Counted from the first letter of the stretch, positions 39,361 to 49,301 are shown. The stretch: 64,000 nt of DNA from an uncultured Lachnospiraceae bacterium (GCA_902789175.1 CADANF010000012.1:1-64000), one strand, 5' to 3'. The notes: a model not told the origin generated them from the sequence alone. A program made the numbers and translations.

Positions 39361-42054
39361 ATGGATAAGATAAGGATTTTAGATTCAAATGGTACATTTC
39401 AGCTGGATAAGGCAGAAGATTATAATTATCTCTTCTTTCCTATTGCCAGTTGTTGTGGCCTGAAGGGAGCTGTAACTCCAAATCTTGGAGGCGATTCTAA
39501 AATATCTCAGGAATCATTTTTACTTGAACCTGTCAGCGTTGAAAATCTTCATAATAACAGAAGTACAAGAAATGTATGGTGCCTAACTAAAGGTAAGAAA
39601 CCCTGGTCCCTTACAGGTAATTCTGCGGAAGCTGAAAATGCCAGATTTACCGAAGATGAGGAAGAAAGTTCGGTTACAGCCGGATTCTTATGGCATAAAA
39701 TAAATAGAAAAAGAAAAGACCATTCATTATCTTCAGAGATAACATCATTTGTTCCATGGAATGCAAATGTAGAGATAATGATCATAAAAATAACTAATGA
39801 AACTAACGAAGCTATGGACATAAGGCTTGTCAGTGCAGCTCCTATCTATGGAAGAAGTGCGGACAATATAAGAGATCATAGAAATGTTACATCCATGCTT
39901 CATCGTATAAATACCGTGGATAACGGTGTCATAGTAAAACCTACCATGTCATTTGATGAGAGAGGACATGTCTTAAATCATACGATTTATTATGCATTTG
40001 GAACTGATGAAAATGGTAATAATCCGGAGGGTTTTATCCCAACAGTTGAAAAATATATAGGAGAAGGCGGAACGTTTACGCATCCAAAGTCAATCTATAA
40101 GGATTTAGAAAGCGTCATGGTTAAAGAGGGTGAAGCTTTTGAAGGAAGAGAAGCATGCGGAGCTATCTGTTTTAAGAAGGCTGCACTGCCGGCACAAGGA
40201 TCACTTTATTATGTCATAATGATGGGAATTGCAGATGATACAGATGATATTTACGCAGTCACTGAAAAATATGGAAGTTATGACAAGGCTGCAGCTGCTT
40301 TAGAAGAGACTAAGGAATATTGGAAAAATAAGGCTAATGTGGATTTTAATACAGGAAACCTTGAATATGATAATTTCCTTAAGTGGGTAAGTTTTCAGCC
40401 TTTCCTAAGAGCAATATATGGCTGCAGCTTCCTTCCTTATCATGACTACGGCCGTGGAGGAAGAGGCTGGAGAGATTTATGGCAGGACTGTCTTTCCCTG
40501 CTTATAATGGATCCGGGGGATGTGCGGTATAATCTTCTTAATAATATAAAAGGTGTAAGGATAGATGGAACCAATGCTACTATAATAGGCACAAAGCCAG
40601 GAGAATTTATTGCAGATAGAAATGGTATCCAGAGAGTATGGATGGATCATGGTGTATGGCCATTTAAGACAATCCTTTTTTATATAAATCAGACTGGAGA
40701 TACTGAAATCTTATCTCAGATGGCTCCATATTTTAAAGATGCAGCTGCTCTTAGGGCAGAAGGAACTGACGAAGAATGGAATAAAGAGCAGGGATCAAAG
40801 CAGCTTGATAAAAAGAAAAATATCTATCAGGGTACAGTGCTTGAACATATTCTTGTACAGCATATCATCTCTTTCTTTGAAGTAGGTGAACATGGAATGC
40901 TTAGGCTAAGAGGTGCTGACTGGAATGATGCACTTGATATGGCTGATAAAAATGGTGAAAGTGTTGCATTTACAGCGGCTTTCGCAGGAAATATGGGAGA
41001 ACTTTCAAAGCTCTTAAAGAAGCTCTCTGATTCAGGAATAAAAAGCGTTAAATTATTTAAAGAACTGGCAGATGTTATAGATTGCTATGATATAAATCTT
41101 TCTGTGGAAGAAAAGAAAAAAATATTAAGAGAATACCTTCTTTTGGTAAAGCATGATATTTCTGGTGAGCAGGTGGAAGTTGATGTATTACACCTGGCTA
41201 GGGTTTTATCATCCATGAGAGAAAGCCTTATGGAAGATATAATCAAAAATGAATGGCTTATGGAATCAGAGGATCTAGGCTGGTTCAACAGTTATTACGA
41301 TAATAGTAAGAATAAAGTTGAGAGAGTAGGAACTGATATAGAAGAGGCACGTATGATGCTTACGGGACAGGTTTTTACTATTATGAGCGGTTATCTTGAA
41401 AAGAAACGGATTAAGGCAATATGTAATGCGGCAGATAAATATCTCTATAAGAAAGAGATCGGTGGTTATAGACTTAATACTGATTTTAAGGAAGTAAAAA
41501 CTGACTTAGGAAGAATGTTTGGCTTTAGTTATGGAGATAAGGAAAATGGCGCAGTATTCTCTCATATGGCTGTAATGTATGCAGCGGCTCTTTACAGTCA
41601 GGGATTTAGTCATGAAGGATTTAAGGTACTTAAGTCCCTTTCTGATACGGCCATGGATTTTGAAACATCTGTTATTTATCCAGGTATTCCGGAATATTTC
41701 AGGGCTGATGGAAGAGGAATGTATCATTATCTTACAGGAGCTGCCAGCTGGTATCTTATGACAATGGTAACAGAGGTATTCGGAGTAAGAGGTAGTTTCG
41801 GAAATCTTCTCATTGATCCGAAACTTGTAAGAGAACAGTTTAGTGATGAAGGAAAAGCGGTGATCCATTTAACATTTGCTGGAAAGAAGATAGAGATCAG
41901 GTTTATAAATGACGGCCTTTTGGATGCAGGAGAATACTCTGTAAATGCTATAAAGATCTGTGATGAATTATTCCAGAAAAATGAGATTGATAAAAACACA
42001 TTAAGTAAATTAAGCGATGAAGATGTGAATGTTATTGAAGTGATCCTTAAATGA
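39361..42054 (+). CDS. GH94-type glycoside phosphorylase, specificity unknown
   Basis: 897 residues, longer than the 800 of cellobiose or chitobiose phosphorylases. The catalytic barrel carries GRGGRGWRDLWQDCLSLL and WMDHGVWPFKT, and the general-acid aspartate lies in RGADWNDALDM (Asp520). An N-terminal beta domain is seen in the first 300 residues and a C-terminal domain near YLTGAASWYLMTMVTEVFGV. Phosphorylases of this family split beta-linked oligosaccharides with phosphate, saving ATP. Its low resemblance to the neighbour at 42226 suggests another substrate, possibly longer oligosaccharides. GGAGG precedes the ATG. Confidence 0.8.
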   Translation: MDKIRILDSNGTFQLDKAEDYNYLFFPIASCCGLKGAVTPNLGGDSKISQESFLLEPVSVENLHNNRSTRNVWCLTKGKKPWSLTGNSAEAENARFTEDEEESSVTAGFLWHKINRKRKDHSLSSEITSFVPWNANVEIMIIKITNETNEAMDIRLVSAAPIYGRSADNIRDHRNVTSMLHRINTVDNGVIVKPTMSFDERGHVLNHTIYYAFGTDENGNNPEGFIPTVEKYIGEGGTFTHPKSIYKDLESVMVKEGEAFEGREACGAICFKKAALPAQGSLYYVIMMGIADDTDDIYAVTEKYGSYDKAAAALEETKEYWKNKANVDFNTGNLEYDNFLKWVSFQPFLRAIYGCSFLPYHDYGRGGRGWRDLWQDCLSLLIMDPGDVRYNLLNNIKGVRIDGTNATIIGTKPGEFIADRNGIQRVWMDHGVWPFKTILFYINQTGDTEILSQMAPYFKDAAALRAEGTDEEWNKEQGSKQLDKKKNIYQGTVLEHILVQHIISFFEVGEHGMLRLRGADWNDALDMADKNGESVAFTAAFAGNMGELSKLLKKLSDSGIKSVKLFKELADVIDCYDINLSVEEKKKILREYLLLVKHDISGEQVEVDVLHLARVLSSMRESLMEDIIKNEWLMESEDLGWFNSYYDNSKNKVERVGTDIEEARMMLTGQVFTIMSGYLEKKRIKAICNAADKYLYKKEIGGYRLNTDFKEVKTDLGRMFGFSYGDKENGAVFSHMAVMYAAALYSQGFSHEGFKVLKSLSDTAMDFETSVIYPGIPEYFRADGRGMYHYLTGAASWYLMTMVTEVFGVRGSFGNLLIDPKLVREQFSDEGKAVIHLTFAGKKIEIRFINDGLLDAGEYSVNAIKICDELFQKNEIDKNTLSKLSDEDVNVIEVILK

Positions 42055-42225
42055 AGTGTTTAAAAGAATCAGTTTTAAATAAAGAGTTTTAAAATAAAGA
42101 GTTCTAACATGATTATGGGATTAAAGCTTCACATATATTGCATAATAGGATAAAATAAAAAACACACAACACACTACACACAACACACAAATTTATAAGA
42201 AATTAAAAAGGAAGGGATTAACAAC

Positions 42226-44631
42226 ATGAATTATGGCATTTTTGATGCAAAGAACAGGGAATATGTGATCACTAGACCTGATACACCTGCTCCTTGGGCA
42301 AATTATCTTGGATCTCCTGAATATGGAGCACTCATTTCAGGAAATGCGGGAGGTTACAGCTTTAGAAAATCCGGAGCTGATGGAAGAATACTCAGATATG
42401 TATTTAACGGGCTTGATGAGCCGGGAAGATATCTTTACATTCGTGATAATGATGATAAAGATTACTGGTCAGTATCATGGAAGCCTGTCTGCAAAGAATT
42501 AGATCAATTTAAGACCAGGACACGTCATGGACTTGGATATTCAATATTTGAAACTGAATATAAGAATATAAAGGCAGAAGCTTCTTATTTTGTTCCAAAG
42601 GATAAGACATATGAGGTTTGGGAGCTTACTGTAACAAATGCTTCAGATGTAGATAGAGATCTTACTCTTACTGGCTATGCTGAATTTACAAATCATGATA
42701 ATTATGAGCAGGATCAGGTTAATCTTCAGTATTCAAGATTTATAACAAGAACAAAATTTGAAGAAAACCGTATCATGCATATTCTTCATGGAAATCTTGA
42801 CTCACAGGATGAAGAAGTTGATAAAAAGGTTGTTACTAAGAGATTTTTCGGACTTGTAGGTTCAAAGGTTGATTCATACACAGGAGACAGAGATACATTC
42901 CTTGGATGTGGAAGAAGATATGGTAATCCTATAGGTGTTGCTGAAGGTGATCTTAAAAATGTGGAAGGCTTTAATGAGTATAACTGTGGGGCACTTTCTA
43001 CTAAGATCATTCTTAAACCAGGCGAATCAAAGACAGTAGCATTTTTACTGGGAATGCATTATTCAAAAGAAGCTGCGGTTATCCTTTCTGGATATGATGA
43101 TGTAAAGGCTGTTTGTGATAAAGAGATTGAAGAACTTAAAGGTCAGTGGGAAGACAGATTAAAGGGGCTTCAGGTAAATACACCTGATGAGGATTTCAAT
43201 GTAATGATCAATACATGGAATGCTTATAACTGCTTTATGACATTTATCTGGTCAAGAGCTGCATCATTTGTATATTGCGGACTTCGTAACGGATATGGAT
43301 ATCGTGATACAGTTCAGGATATTCAGGGTATCATCCACTTAAAGCCTGAAATGGCAAAAGAAAAGATCCGTTTTATGCTTTCTGCCCAGGTTGATAATGG
43401 CGGCGGACTTCCTCTCGTTAAATTTACTCATAATCCTGGACATGAGGATACACCAGATGATGAATCTTATGTAAGAGCAACAGGACATCCTGCATACAGA
43501 GCAGACGATGCATTATGGCTCTTCCCAACAATTTATAAATATATTGCAGAATCAGGAGATTTAGCTTTCTTTGATGAGGATATTCTCTATGCAAATAAGG
43601 ATCATGGAACAGTTTATGATCATTTAAAGAGAGCAATCCAGTTCTCATTTGATCATTTAGGTCCACACAATATGCCGGCCGGACTTTATGCTGACTGGAA
43701 TGACTGCCTCAGACTTGGCAAGAATGGTGAATCAACATTCGTAGCATTACAGTTCTATTATGCACTTAATATGATGGAAGAAATTGCTGAGTATAAAAAG
43801 GATGAGGAATATAAGGCATTTGCTTCAAAGAAGAAAGAAGAATTAAAAGAAATAATCAACAAATGCTGTTGGAATGAGGACAGATTCACAAGAGGATATA
43901 CAGAGGCAGGAGAAGTAATAGGAGAAAGAACAGCTCCTGAAGCTAATATGTGGCTCAATCCTCAGAGCTGGTCTGTTATAAGTGGTCTTGCTACAAAAGA
44001 GCAGGCAGAGGCTGCTATGGAGAATGTAAACAGCAGACTTAATTCTGATTTTGGTGCAGCTCTTATGGATCCTCCATATCATAGCCATGCATTTGAAGGC
44101 GCACTTGGTGTTATATATAATCAGGGAACAAAGGAAAATGCCGGCATTTTCTCCCAGACTCAAGGGTGGCTTATTCTTGCAGAAGCTCTTATGGGACACG
44201 GAAATAGAGCATATCAGTATTATCATGAAAACTGTCCTGCATCACAGAATGATAAAGCGGAGATAAGAAGACTTGAACCATATTGCTATGGACAGTTTAC
44301 AGAAGGACCTAAGAGCGTTCATTTTGGAAGAAGCCATGTACACTGGCTTACAGGAACAGCATCAACTGTAATGGTAGGAAGTGTGGAAGGAATACTCGGA
44401 CTTCGCCCTGATCTTTATGGCCTTAGACTTTCACCAAGTATTTCATCTGAATGGGGGGAATTTACTATGGAGAAAATCTTCAGGGGAAAGAAATTAAATA
44501 TCAAAGTACTTAATCCGCTTAAGAAAGAATCTGGATTTACATCTCTTACTGTTAATGGAGAAGAAATGAAGGAGGGTTATATCCCTGCAGAGATTCTTAA
44601 GGATGAAAATGAAGTAATCTATACAATGTAG
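42226..44631 (+). CDS. GH94 phosphorylase, N,N'-diacetylchitobiose phosphorylase-like
   Basis: 801 residues, the standard length for the chitobiose phosphorylase branch. The N-terminus (YGIFDAKNREYVITRPDTPAP then WANYLGSPEYGALIS) and C-terminus (SHVHWLTGTASTVMVGSVEGILGLRP) look like that branch. The general acid is Asp490 in ADWNDCL. Chitobiose phosphorylase converts (GlcNAc)2 and phosphate to GlcNAc-1-phosphate and GlcNAc. The NagZ-type gene downstream supports an amino-sugar role; cellobiose is the main alternative. The 170-base gap before it holds an ACACAC-rich run and no gene. Confidence 0.82.
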   Translation: MNYGIFDAKNREYVITRPDTPAPWANYLGSPEYGALISGNAGGYSFRKSGADGRILRYVFNGLDEPGRYLYIRDNDDKDYWSVSWKPVCKELDQFKTRTRHGLGYSIFETEYKNIKAEASYFVPKDKTYEVWELTVTNASDVDRDLTLTGYAEFTNHDNYEQDQVNLQYSRFITRTKFEENRIMHILHGNLDSQDEEVDKKVVTKRFFGLVGSKVDSYTGDRDTFLGCGRRYGNPIGVAEGDLKNVEGFNEYNCGALSTKIILKPGESKTVAFLLGMHYSKEAAVILSGYDDVKAVCDKEIEELKGQWEDRLKGLQVNTPDEDFNVMINTWNAYNCFMTFIWSRAASFVYCGLRNGYGYRDTVQDIQGIIHLKPEMAKEKIRFMLSAQVDNGGGLPLVKFTHNPGHEDTPDDESYVRATGHPAYRADDALWLFPTIYKYIAESGDLAFFDEDILYANKDHGTVYDHLKRAIQFSFDHLGPHNMPAGLYADWNDCLRLGKNGESTFVALQFYYALNMMEEIAEYKKDEEYKAFASKKKEELKEIINKCCWNEDRFTRGYTEAGEVIGERTAPEANMWLNPQSWSVISGLATKEQAEAAMENVNSRLNSDFGAALMDPPYHSHAFEGALGVIYNQGTKENAGIFSQTQGWLILAEALMGHGNRAYQYYHENCPASQNDKAEIRRLEPYCYGQFTEGPKSVHFGRSHVHWLTGTASTVMVGSVEGILGLRPDLYGLRLSPSISSEWGEFTMEKIFRGKKLNIKVLNPLKKESGFTSLTVNGEEMKEGYIPAEILKDENEVIYTM

Positions 44632-44680
44632 TAGATATTCATGTACTTGTTTAAGATAATATTAAAAAATAAGTAAATTC

Positions 44681-44721
44681 AAGGCACTTTCTAAAAAAAA
44701 TATTTAGAAAGTGCCTTTCTT
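44681..44721 (+). terminator. hairpin between the GH94 and GH3 genes
   Basis: A 13-bp stem AAGGCACTTTCTA / TAGAAAGTGCCTT with an A-rich loop; only a short T-rich tail follows, so termination may be partial. Confidence 0.6.
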
Positions 44722-44768
44722 CGGTTATAATAGCAGAAACAGACTTAAAATGATGGAGACAAAGTAAG

Positions 44769-46082
44769 ATGGGGAAATATAAGGACCTTATGTTTAAGGT
44801 GGCGACGATTGTAATTGTTTTAGCAAGTCTTGCCATGGTGCTTATAATATATATTTCGCTGGAACGGGATGTTAAAGAGAATGACAGAAAAAGTGCCATT
44901 TTAATAACACCAAATAAAACTAAAAAAGAGGGCGCTGTAGTAGATGATATAAAACCTTATAATTTTAAATGGGTTTATAATGGAGTTTTAGCTGTTGACA
45001 GTGAAAGTATAAGAGACTATAAAATCGAAAATATAATAAGTCAAATGACCTTAGAAGAAAAAGTTGCTCAGATGTTCTTTGTAGGAATTGATGGGATTTC
45101 GGGGGTTAAAGGAACTACCGCTTTAAATGACGATATTAAGAAACGTTTGGAGAAATTTCCGGTAGGTGGAATTATTATTTTTGGAAAGAATATATCCGGA
45201 AAAGAACAGTTAAAAAAACTTAATGAAGAACTGGCTTTAGAATGTGAGAGTAGAAATAATATTCCGCTTTTCATCGGAATCGATGAAGAGGGAGGGAGTA
45301 TTACAAGAATCTCTTCTAAAGATGGTTTTGATGATATAAAAAACGTAGGAAACATGGGGGATATAGGAAACACGGGAGATTTTTTGAATTCCTATGATGC
45401 AGCTGTATATATTGCAAGGTATCTTAAAGAATATAATATCAATCTGGATTTTGCTCCTGTGGCAGATATTAATTCTAATCCCAGGAATCCTATAATCGGA
45501 TCCAGAGCCTTTGGATCAGAACCTAAGGAAGTATCGGATATGGTGGAAGCCTTTAGAAAAGGACTTAATGATGAAGGGGTTGTTTCCTGTATCAAACATT
45601 TTCCGGGACATGGAGATACGGAAACAGATTCTCACAAAGGCATTGCTGTTTCAAATAGAACTTTAGAGGAATTGAAACAAAGTGAATTTATTCCTTACTA
45701 TAGAGCAATTGAAAATGATGTGGACATGATAATGGTGGCACATATATCAGTGCCTAAAGTAACCGGAGATGATGTTCCAGCCTCGTTATCAAAAAAAGTG
45801 GTTACAGATATTCTTAGAAATGATTTGGAATATGACGGAGTTGTGATAACAGATGCTATGGATATGAAGGCTATAACCAATTATTATGGACAGGGAGATG
45901 CAGCGGTGCTGGCAGTGAATTCGGGATGTGATTTTATTCTTGAATCTCAGGCTTGCTCAGAAGCATATAAGGCAGTGTTAAATTCCGTTAGAAATGGAGA
46001 CATTTCCGAGGAAAGGATAAATGAATCAGTAAGGCGAATACTTAGATTAAAATATAAATATAAGAAAGAGGTTTTTGAATGA
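44769..46082 (+). CDS. nagZ: membrane-anchored GH3 beta-N-acetylhexosaminidase (NagZ-like)
   Basis: 437 residues. An N-terminal hydrophobic helix at about 9-29 (VATIVIVLASLAMVLIIYI) without a cleavage or lipobox signal anchors the enzyme outside. The GH3 domain has KHFPGHGDTETDSHKG, the flexible catalytic His/Asp loop of NagZ, and the nucleophile Asp in VVITDAMDM; GIDEEGGSITRI is also typical. NagZ releases GlcNAc from muropeptides or chitooligosaccharides. Its stop overlaps the next start (ATGA), so the dehydrogenase is translationally coupled. Confidence 0.9.
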   Translation: MGKYKDLMFKVATIVIVLASLAMVLIIYISLERDVKENDRKSAILITPNKTKKEGAVVDDIKPYNFKWVYNGVLAVDSESIRDYKIENIISQMTLEEKVAQMFFVGIDGISGVKGTTALNDDIKKRLEKFPVGGIIIFGKNISGKEQLKKLNEELALECESRNNIPLFIGIDEEGGSITRISSKDGFDDIKNVGNMGDIGNTGDFLNSYDAAVYIARYLKEYNINLDFAPVADINSNPRNPIIGSRAFGSEPKEVSDMVEAFRKGLNDEGVVSCIKHFPGHGDTETDSHKGIAVSNRTLEELKQSEFIPYYRAIENDVDMIMVAHISVPKVTGDDVPASLSKKVVTDILRNDLEYDGVVITDAMDMKAITNYYGQGDAAVLAVNSGCDFILESQACSEAYKAVLNSVRNGDISEERINESVRRILRLKYKYKKEVFE

Positions 46083-47035
46083 AGATAGTTGTGCTTGAGG
46101 CGGACTCAGTGGGAACAGATGTGAGTTTTAAGCTTTTGGAAGAATTTGGAGAGGTGGTTCTTTATAATTCAACCCCAAATGAAAAAGTGGCAGAACGAAT
46201 AGCAGACGCAGATATTGTCTGTGCCAACAAGTGCATTCTAAATGAGAAAAGTCTTGAAAAAGCCAATAATTTAAAGCTTATTGCAGAAGCAGCTACAGGT
46301 TATAATAATATTGATACTAAGTATTGCAATATGAGAGGAATAGCTGTAGCCAATGTAAGTGGATATTCAACAGAAGCAGTGGCACAGCATACATTTGCAT
46401 TGCTTTTAGCACTAAATAATAAATTGGCATATTACTCGGATTATGTTAACTCGGGAGAATATTCAAAACAGGAATCATTTTGTAATATAAGCAATGTGTT
46501 TCATGATCTTTCAGGTAAAACCATGGGTATTATAGGCCTGGGAAATATTGGAAGAAGAGTGGCAGAAATTGCAAAAGCTTTTGGAATGAAAGTTATATAT
46601 CATTCTGTAAGCGGAAATAAACAGGATGTAGATTATCCTATGGTGGATTTGTCGGAGCTTCTTTTGCAATCAGATGTGGTATCAGTGCATGTTCCGCTTA
46701 ATGAAAAAACAAGAGGACTTATAGATAAAGCGGCGTTTGAAAAAATGAAGAAAACCGCAATTCTTATTAATGTAGCCAGAGGCCCTGTGGTAAATGAAAA
46801 TGATCTGGTGGATGCTTTAAATAATGGAGATATAATGGCAGCGGGAATTGATGTATATGAGAAAGAACCATTGTCAGGTGAAAGCCCGTTGCTTTATATA
46901 AAAGATAAAAATAAGCTTCTTCTTACACCGCATCAGGCCTGGGGAAGTTATGAAGCAAGAGCAAGACTTGTTATGGAGATTTCGGATAATATAAGAGAAT
47001 TCCTTAAGGGGAATAAAAGAAATCGTATTGTTTAG
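46079..47035 (+). CDS. D-isomer-specific 2-hydroxyacid dehydrogenase
   Basis: 318 residues. The NAD-binding motif is GLGNIGRRVAEIAKAFG; the catalytic Arg lies in NVARGPVVNENDL, the Glu in DVYEKEPLSG and the His in LTPHQAWGS. The family reduces 2-oxoacids to D-hydroxyacids or the reverse (lactate, glycerate, hydroxypyruvate). The substrate is not determined by sequence. It overlaps nagZ by four bases, an odd pairing unless the acid derives from the same substrate (for example the lactyl group of MurNAc). Confidence 0.88.
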   Translation: MKIVVLEADSVGTDVSFKLLEEFGEVVLYNSTPNEKVAERIADADIVCANKCILNEKSLEKANNLKLIAEAATGYNNIDTKYCNMRGIAVANVSGYSTEAVAQHTFALLLALNNKLAYYSDYVNSGEYSKQESFCNISNVFHDLSGKTMGIIGLGNIGRRVAEIAKAFGMKVIYHSVSGNKQDVDYPMVDLSELLLQSDVVSVHVPLNEKTRGLIDKAAFEKMKKTAILINVARGPVVNENDLVDALNNGDIMAAGIDVYEKEPLSGESPLLYIKDKNKLLLTPHQAWGSYEARARLVMEISDNIREFLKGNKRNRIV

Positions 47036-47060
47036 ATTAAGTATAGAAAGGTGGAATAAT

Positions 47061-47699
47061 ATGGATAAGAGTAAGAAGACATTTTACAAAAACCAGGCAG
47101 AGACAATAATAAAAAAATTAGAGCCAAGAAAGATGAAAGGGTATTATTGTGAGAATCTTAAAGAGGCAGAGAAATTAGTGCTTTCACTTGTGGGTGAAGG
47201 AGAAAAGAAAATAGCCTATGGCGGTTCCATGACAATAGATAATTCAGAAATAAAAGCAAAACTTGAAAATGCTGGACATAAACTAATAAAGAGAGAGAAC
47301 TACAAAACAGAGGAAGAAATTGAAGAACTGAACAGTCTTACAATAAATGCAGATACATTTCTTATGAGTACTAATGCTATTACTCTTGATGGTGAACTCA
47401 TCAATATAGATGGCAGAGGAAACAGAGTATGCTATCTTATATATGGCCCAAAACAGGTAATAATTGTGGCAGGTATGAATAAGGTTGTAAGTGATATTCC
47501 ATCAGGAATAGCGAGAATAAAGAACTTTTCCTCACCTGCCAATACAGTTCGTTTAAATTGTGATACACCATGCAGCACCACGGGAAGATGCGGCAATTGT
47601 TTAACAAATACAATATGCTGTGAAGAAGTTATAACAAGAGCTTCCCGGGTACCGGATAGAATAAAAGTTATTCTTGTAGGTGAAGAATTAGGTTACTAA
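47061..47699 (+). CDS. LUD-domain protein (lactate utilisation/LutC-like)
   Basis: 212 residues from the ATG at 47061 with AAAGGTGG upstream. IAYGGSMTIDNSEIKAKL and TFLMSTNAITLDGELINIDGRGNRV fit the LUD/DUF162 domain of LutB/LutC-type proteins, and a Cys-rich region near the end (CDTPCSTTGRCGNC) suggests metal binding. LutC proteins take part in L-lactate oxidation. Next to a 2-hydroxyacid dehydrogenase and NagZ this hints at handling of lactate. It converges with the mocR-like gene, their stops overlapping by four bases. Confidence 0.8.
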   Translation: MDKSKKTFYKNQAETIIKKLEPRKMKGYYCENLKEAEKLVLSLVGEGEKKIAYGGSMTIDNSEIKAKLENAGHKLIKRENYKTEEEIEELNSLTINADTFLMSTNAITLDGELINIDGRGNRVCYLIYGPKQVIIVAGMNKVVSDIPSGIARIKNFSSPANTVRLNCDTPCSTTGRCGNCLTNTICCEEVITRASRVPDRIKVILVGEELGY

Positions 47700-49105
47700 T
47701 CTTCATGGGATGGAAATAATAAAGAGGCGATGGTTTCGCATACTTCTGGCATTTTTTTCATATCTAAATTTGAATAATTGATTATAAAATAATGATCGCT
47801 GGATTTATCTTCTGTTTGAAAATACTGAGATAAAGGGGCAATCTTTATTTTATTTTTTAAAAGTCTTGTATAAACAGTTTTATCTGAAAGGGAGGTATCA
47901 AGTTTTATCAGGAAATGAAGCCCTGATTCATTATCTATTATATTAAAATGTCCCTGTAGTGAACTGTTGATAAGGATTTCTTTTAATTCTTCTCTTTGTT
48001 TTGAGTAATATAACCTCATACGGTTAATATGTTTTTCAAAATATCCCTGTTTTATAAAGGCTGCTAAAGTATACTGCTCAAAATTAGATACCGTACAGGA
48101 ATAAAAAGAAAGCTTTTTATAATATTGGCTGGCAAGACTACAAGGAAGTACCATGTAACTTATTCTAATGGTAGGTGAAAGAGATTTTGAAAAAGTATTT
48201 ATGTAGATTACTTTTTCCCTTTGATCCATGGAAAATAGCGTTGGAATAGGTTTTCCATTAGTCCTGAATTCACTGTCGTAATCATCCTCAATTATAAAGC
48301 GGTCATTGGAACGGGAAGCCCATTCAAGTATTTCGTAGCGTCTGCTGGCAGGCATGGTTATTCCTGTAGGAAAATGATGATTAGGGCAAATGTGGACTAC
48401 AGAAGCTTTGGAATGGTTTAAGGCGTTAATTGAGATTCCGTTATCGTCCATATCCAGATACTTACATTTGGTATGGTATTGAGAATAGATTTTTGAAAGC
48501 TTATCATATCCGGGATTCTCTGTAGAGTATAGTTTGTCAAAGCCTAATAGTTGCAGAATAAGACTATATAAATACTCTGTTCCGGCTCCTATTACAATCT
48601 GATCAGGAGAGACAGACATGCCACGAAAAGAAGAAAGATGACTGGAAATGGCACTTCTAAGCTCGTAGGTACCATTTCCAGGGCATACTTCCATCAGTTC
48701 ACGTTCTAAGTTAGAGATTATCTGTCTGGAAAGTTTTGCCCATATAGAGAATGGAAAGCTGTAAGGGTTAATTATATTGCTGGATAAGTCAATATCAATA
48801 TCTTCTTTTGCAGGAAGATCAACTGGGTGTTTTATGCCAGAATGTTTTTCAGTAGGCTTTAAACTTTGAATCTTTGATACATAATAACCACTTCTCGGTT
48901 TAGAATAAACAAAACCTTCAGAAAGCAGCAGGTCGTAAGCATTTTGAATAGTTATTATACTGACACCATTATTTTCGGCGAAAGTTCTTTTTGAGGGGAG
49001 TTTCTCGTTTGATTTTAAGTTTCCTGACAAAATATCACTTTTGATAAACTCGTAAGCTTGCAGATATAAAGGCTTTTTTTTATCTTTAAAATTATAGGTT
49101 AACAT
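47696..49105 (-). CDS. MocR/PdxR-type regulator (GntR HTH plus aminotransferase-like domain)
   Basis: 469 residues from the ATG at 49105, with TAGGAG upstream; the open frame reaches 49198. The N-terminal GntR winged HTH is PLYLQAYEFIKSDILSGNLK then LPSKRTFAENNGVSIITIQNAYDLL. The rest is a fold-type I aminotransferase-like domain with the PLP lysine in INTFSKSLSPTIRISY and VIGAGTEYLYSLILQL. MocR regulators sense PLP or amino compounds and often control a divergent gene; the large surface-protein gene lies divergently with a palindromic promoter site between them. Confidence 0.9.
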   Translation of the reverse strand: MLTYNFKDKKKPLYLQAYEFIKSDILSGNLKSNEKLPSKRTFAENNGVSIITIQNAYDLLLSEGFVYSKPRSGYYVSKIQSLKPTEKHSGIKHPVDLPAKEDIDIDLSSNIINPYSFPFSIWAKLSRQIISNLERELMEVCPGNGTYELRSAISSHLSSFRGMSVSPDQIVIGAGTEYLYSLILQLLGFDKLYSTENPGYDKLSKIYSQYHTKCKYLDMDDNGISINALNHSKASVVHICPNHHFPTGITMPASRRYEILEWASRSNDRFIIEDDYDSEFRTNGKPIPTLFSMDQREKVIYINTFSKSLSPTIRISYMVLPCSLASQYYKKLSFYSCTVSNFEQYTLAAFIKQGYFEKHINRMRLYYSKQREELKEILINSSLQGHFNIIDNESGLHFLIKLDTSLSDKTVYTRLLKNKIKIAPLSQYFQTEDKSSDHYFIINYSNLDMKKMPEVCETIASLLFPSHED

Positions 49106-49266
49106 AAGGGAACTCCTATTTGGTATTATTGAACATTCTAAAAATGCATAAAAAAATAATATCAGATTAGTATAATACCTGATATTAGTGCAATGCAATA
49201 TGGCAAAATATAGGAAACTGCTATGGGAAATTGATTGAAAATGTATATATTTTAAAGAGTTTTATG

Positions 49267-49301
49267 TTGATTACATATGTAATCTACTATATAATGTAAT
49301 C
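49267..49301 (+). promoter_or_regulatory. promoter and palindromic operator of the giant surface-protein gene
   Basis: TTGATT (49267-49272) and TATAAT (49290-49295) are spaced by 17 bases. The perfect 16-bp palindrome GATTACATATGTAATC (49269-49284) covers the -35 box and spacer, and a further TGTAATC half-site lies at 49295-49301. A regulator bound there would block the polymerase. The adjacent MocR-type gene is a candidate. A TCCGG / CCGGA dyad occurs further on near 49331-49355. Confidence 0.7.

Noticed and set aside
42160-42200. ACACAC-rich run between the GH94 genes as a phase-variable repeat
   Set aside because: The units are irregular (ACACAAC, ACACTAC) and lie outside coding sequence and outside a recognisable promoter spacer, so I cannot support phase variation.
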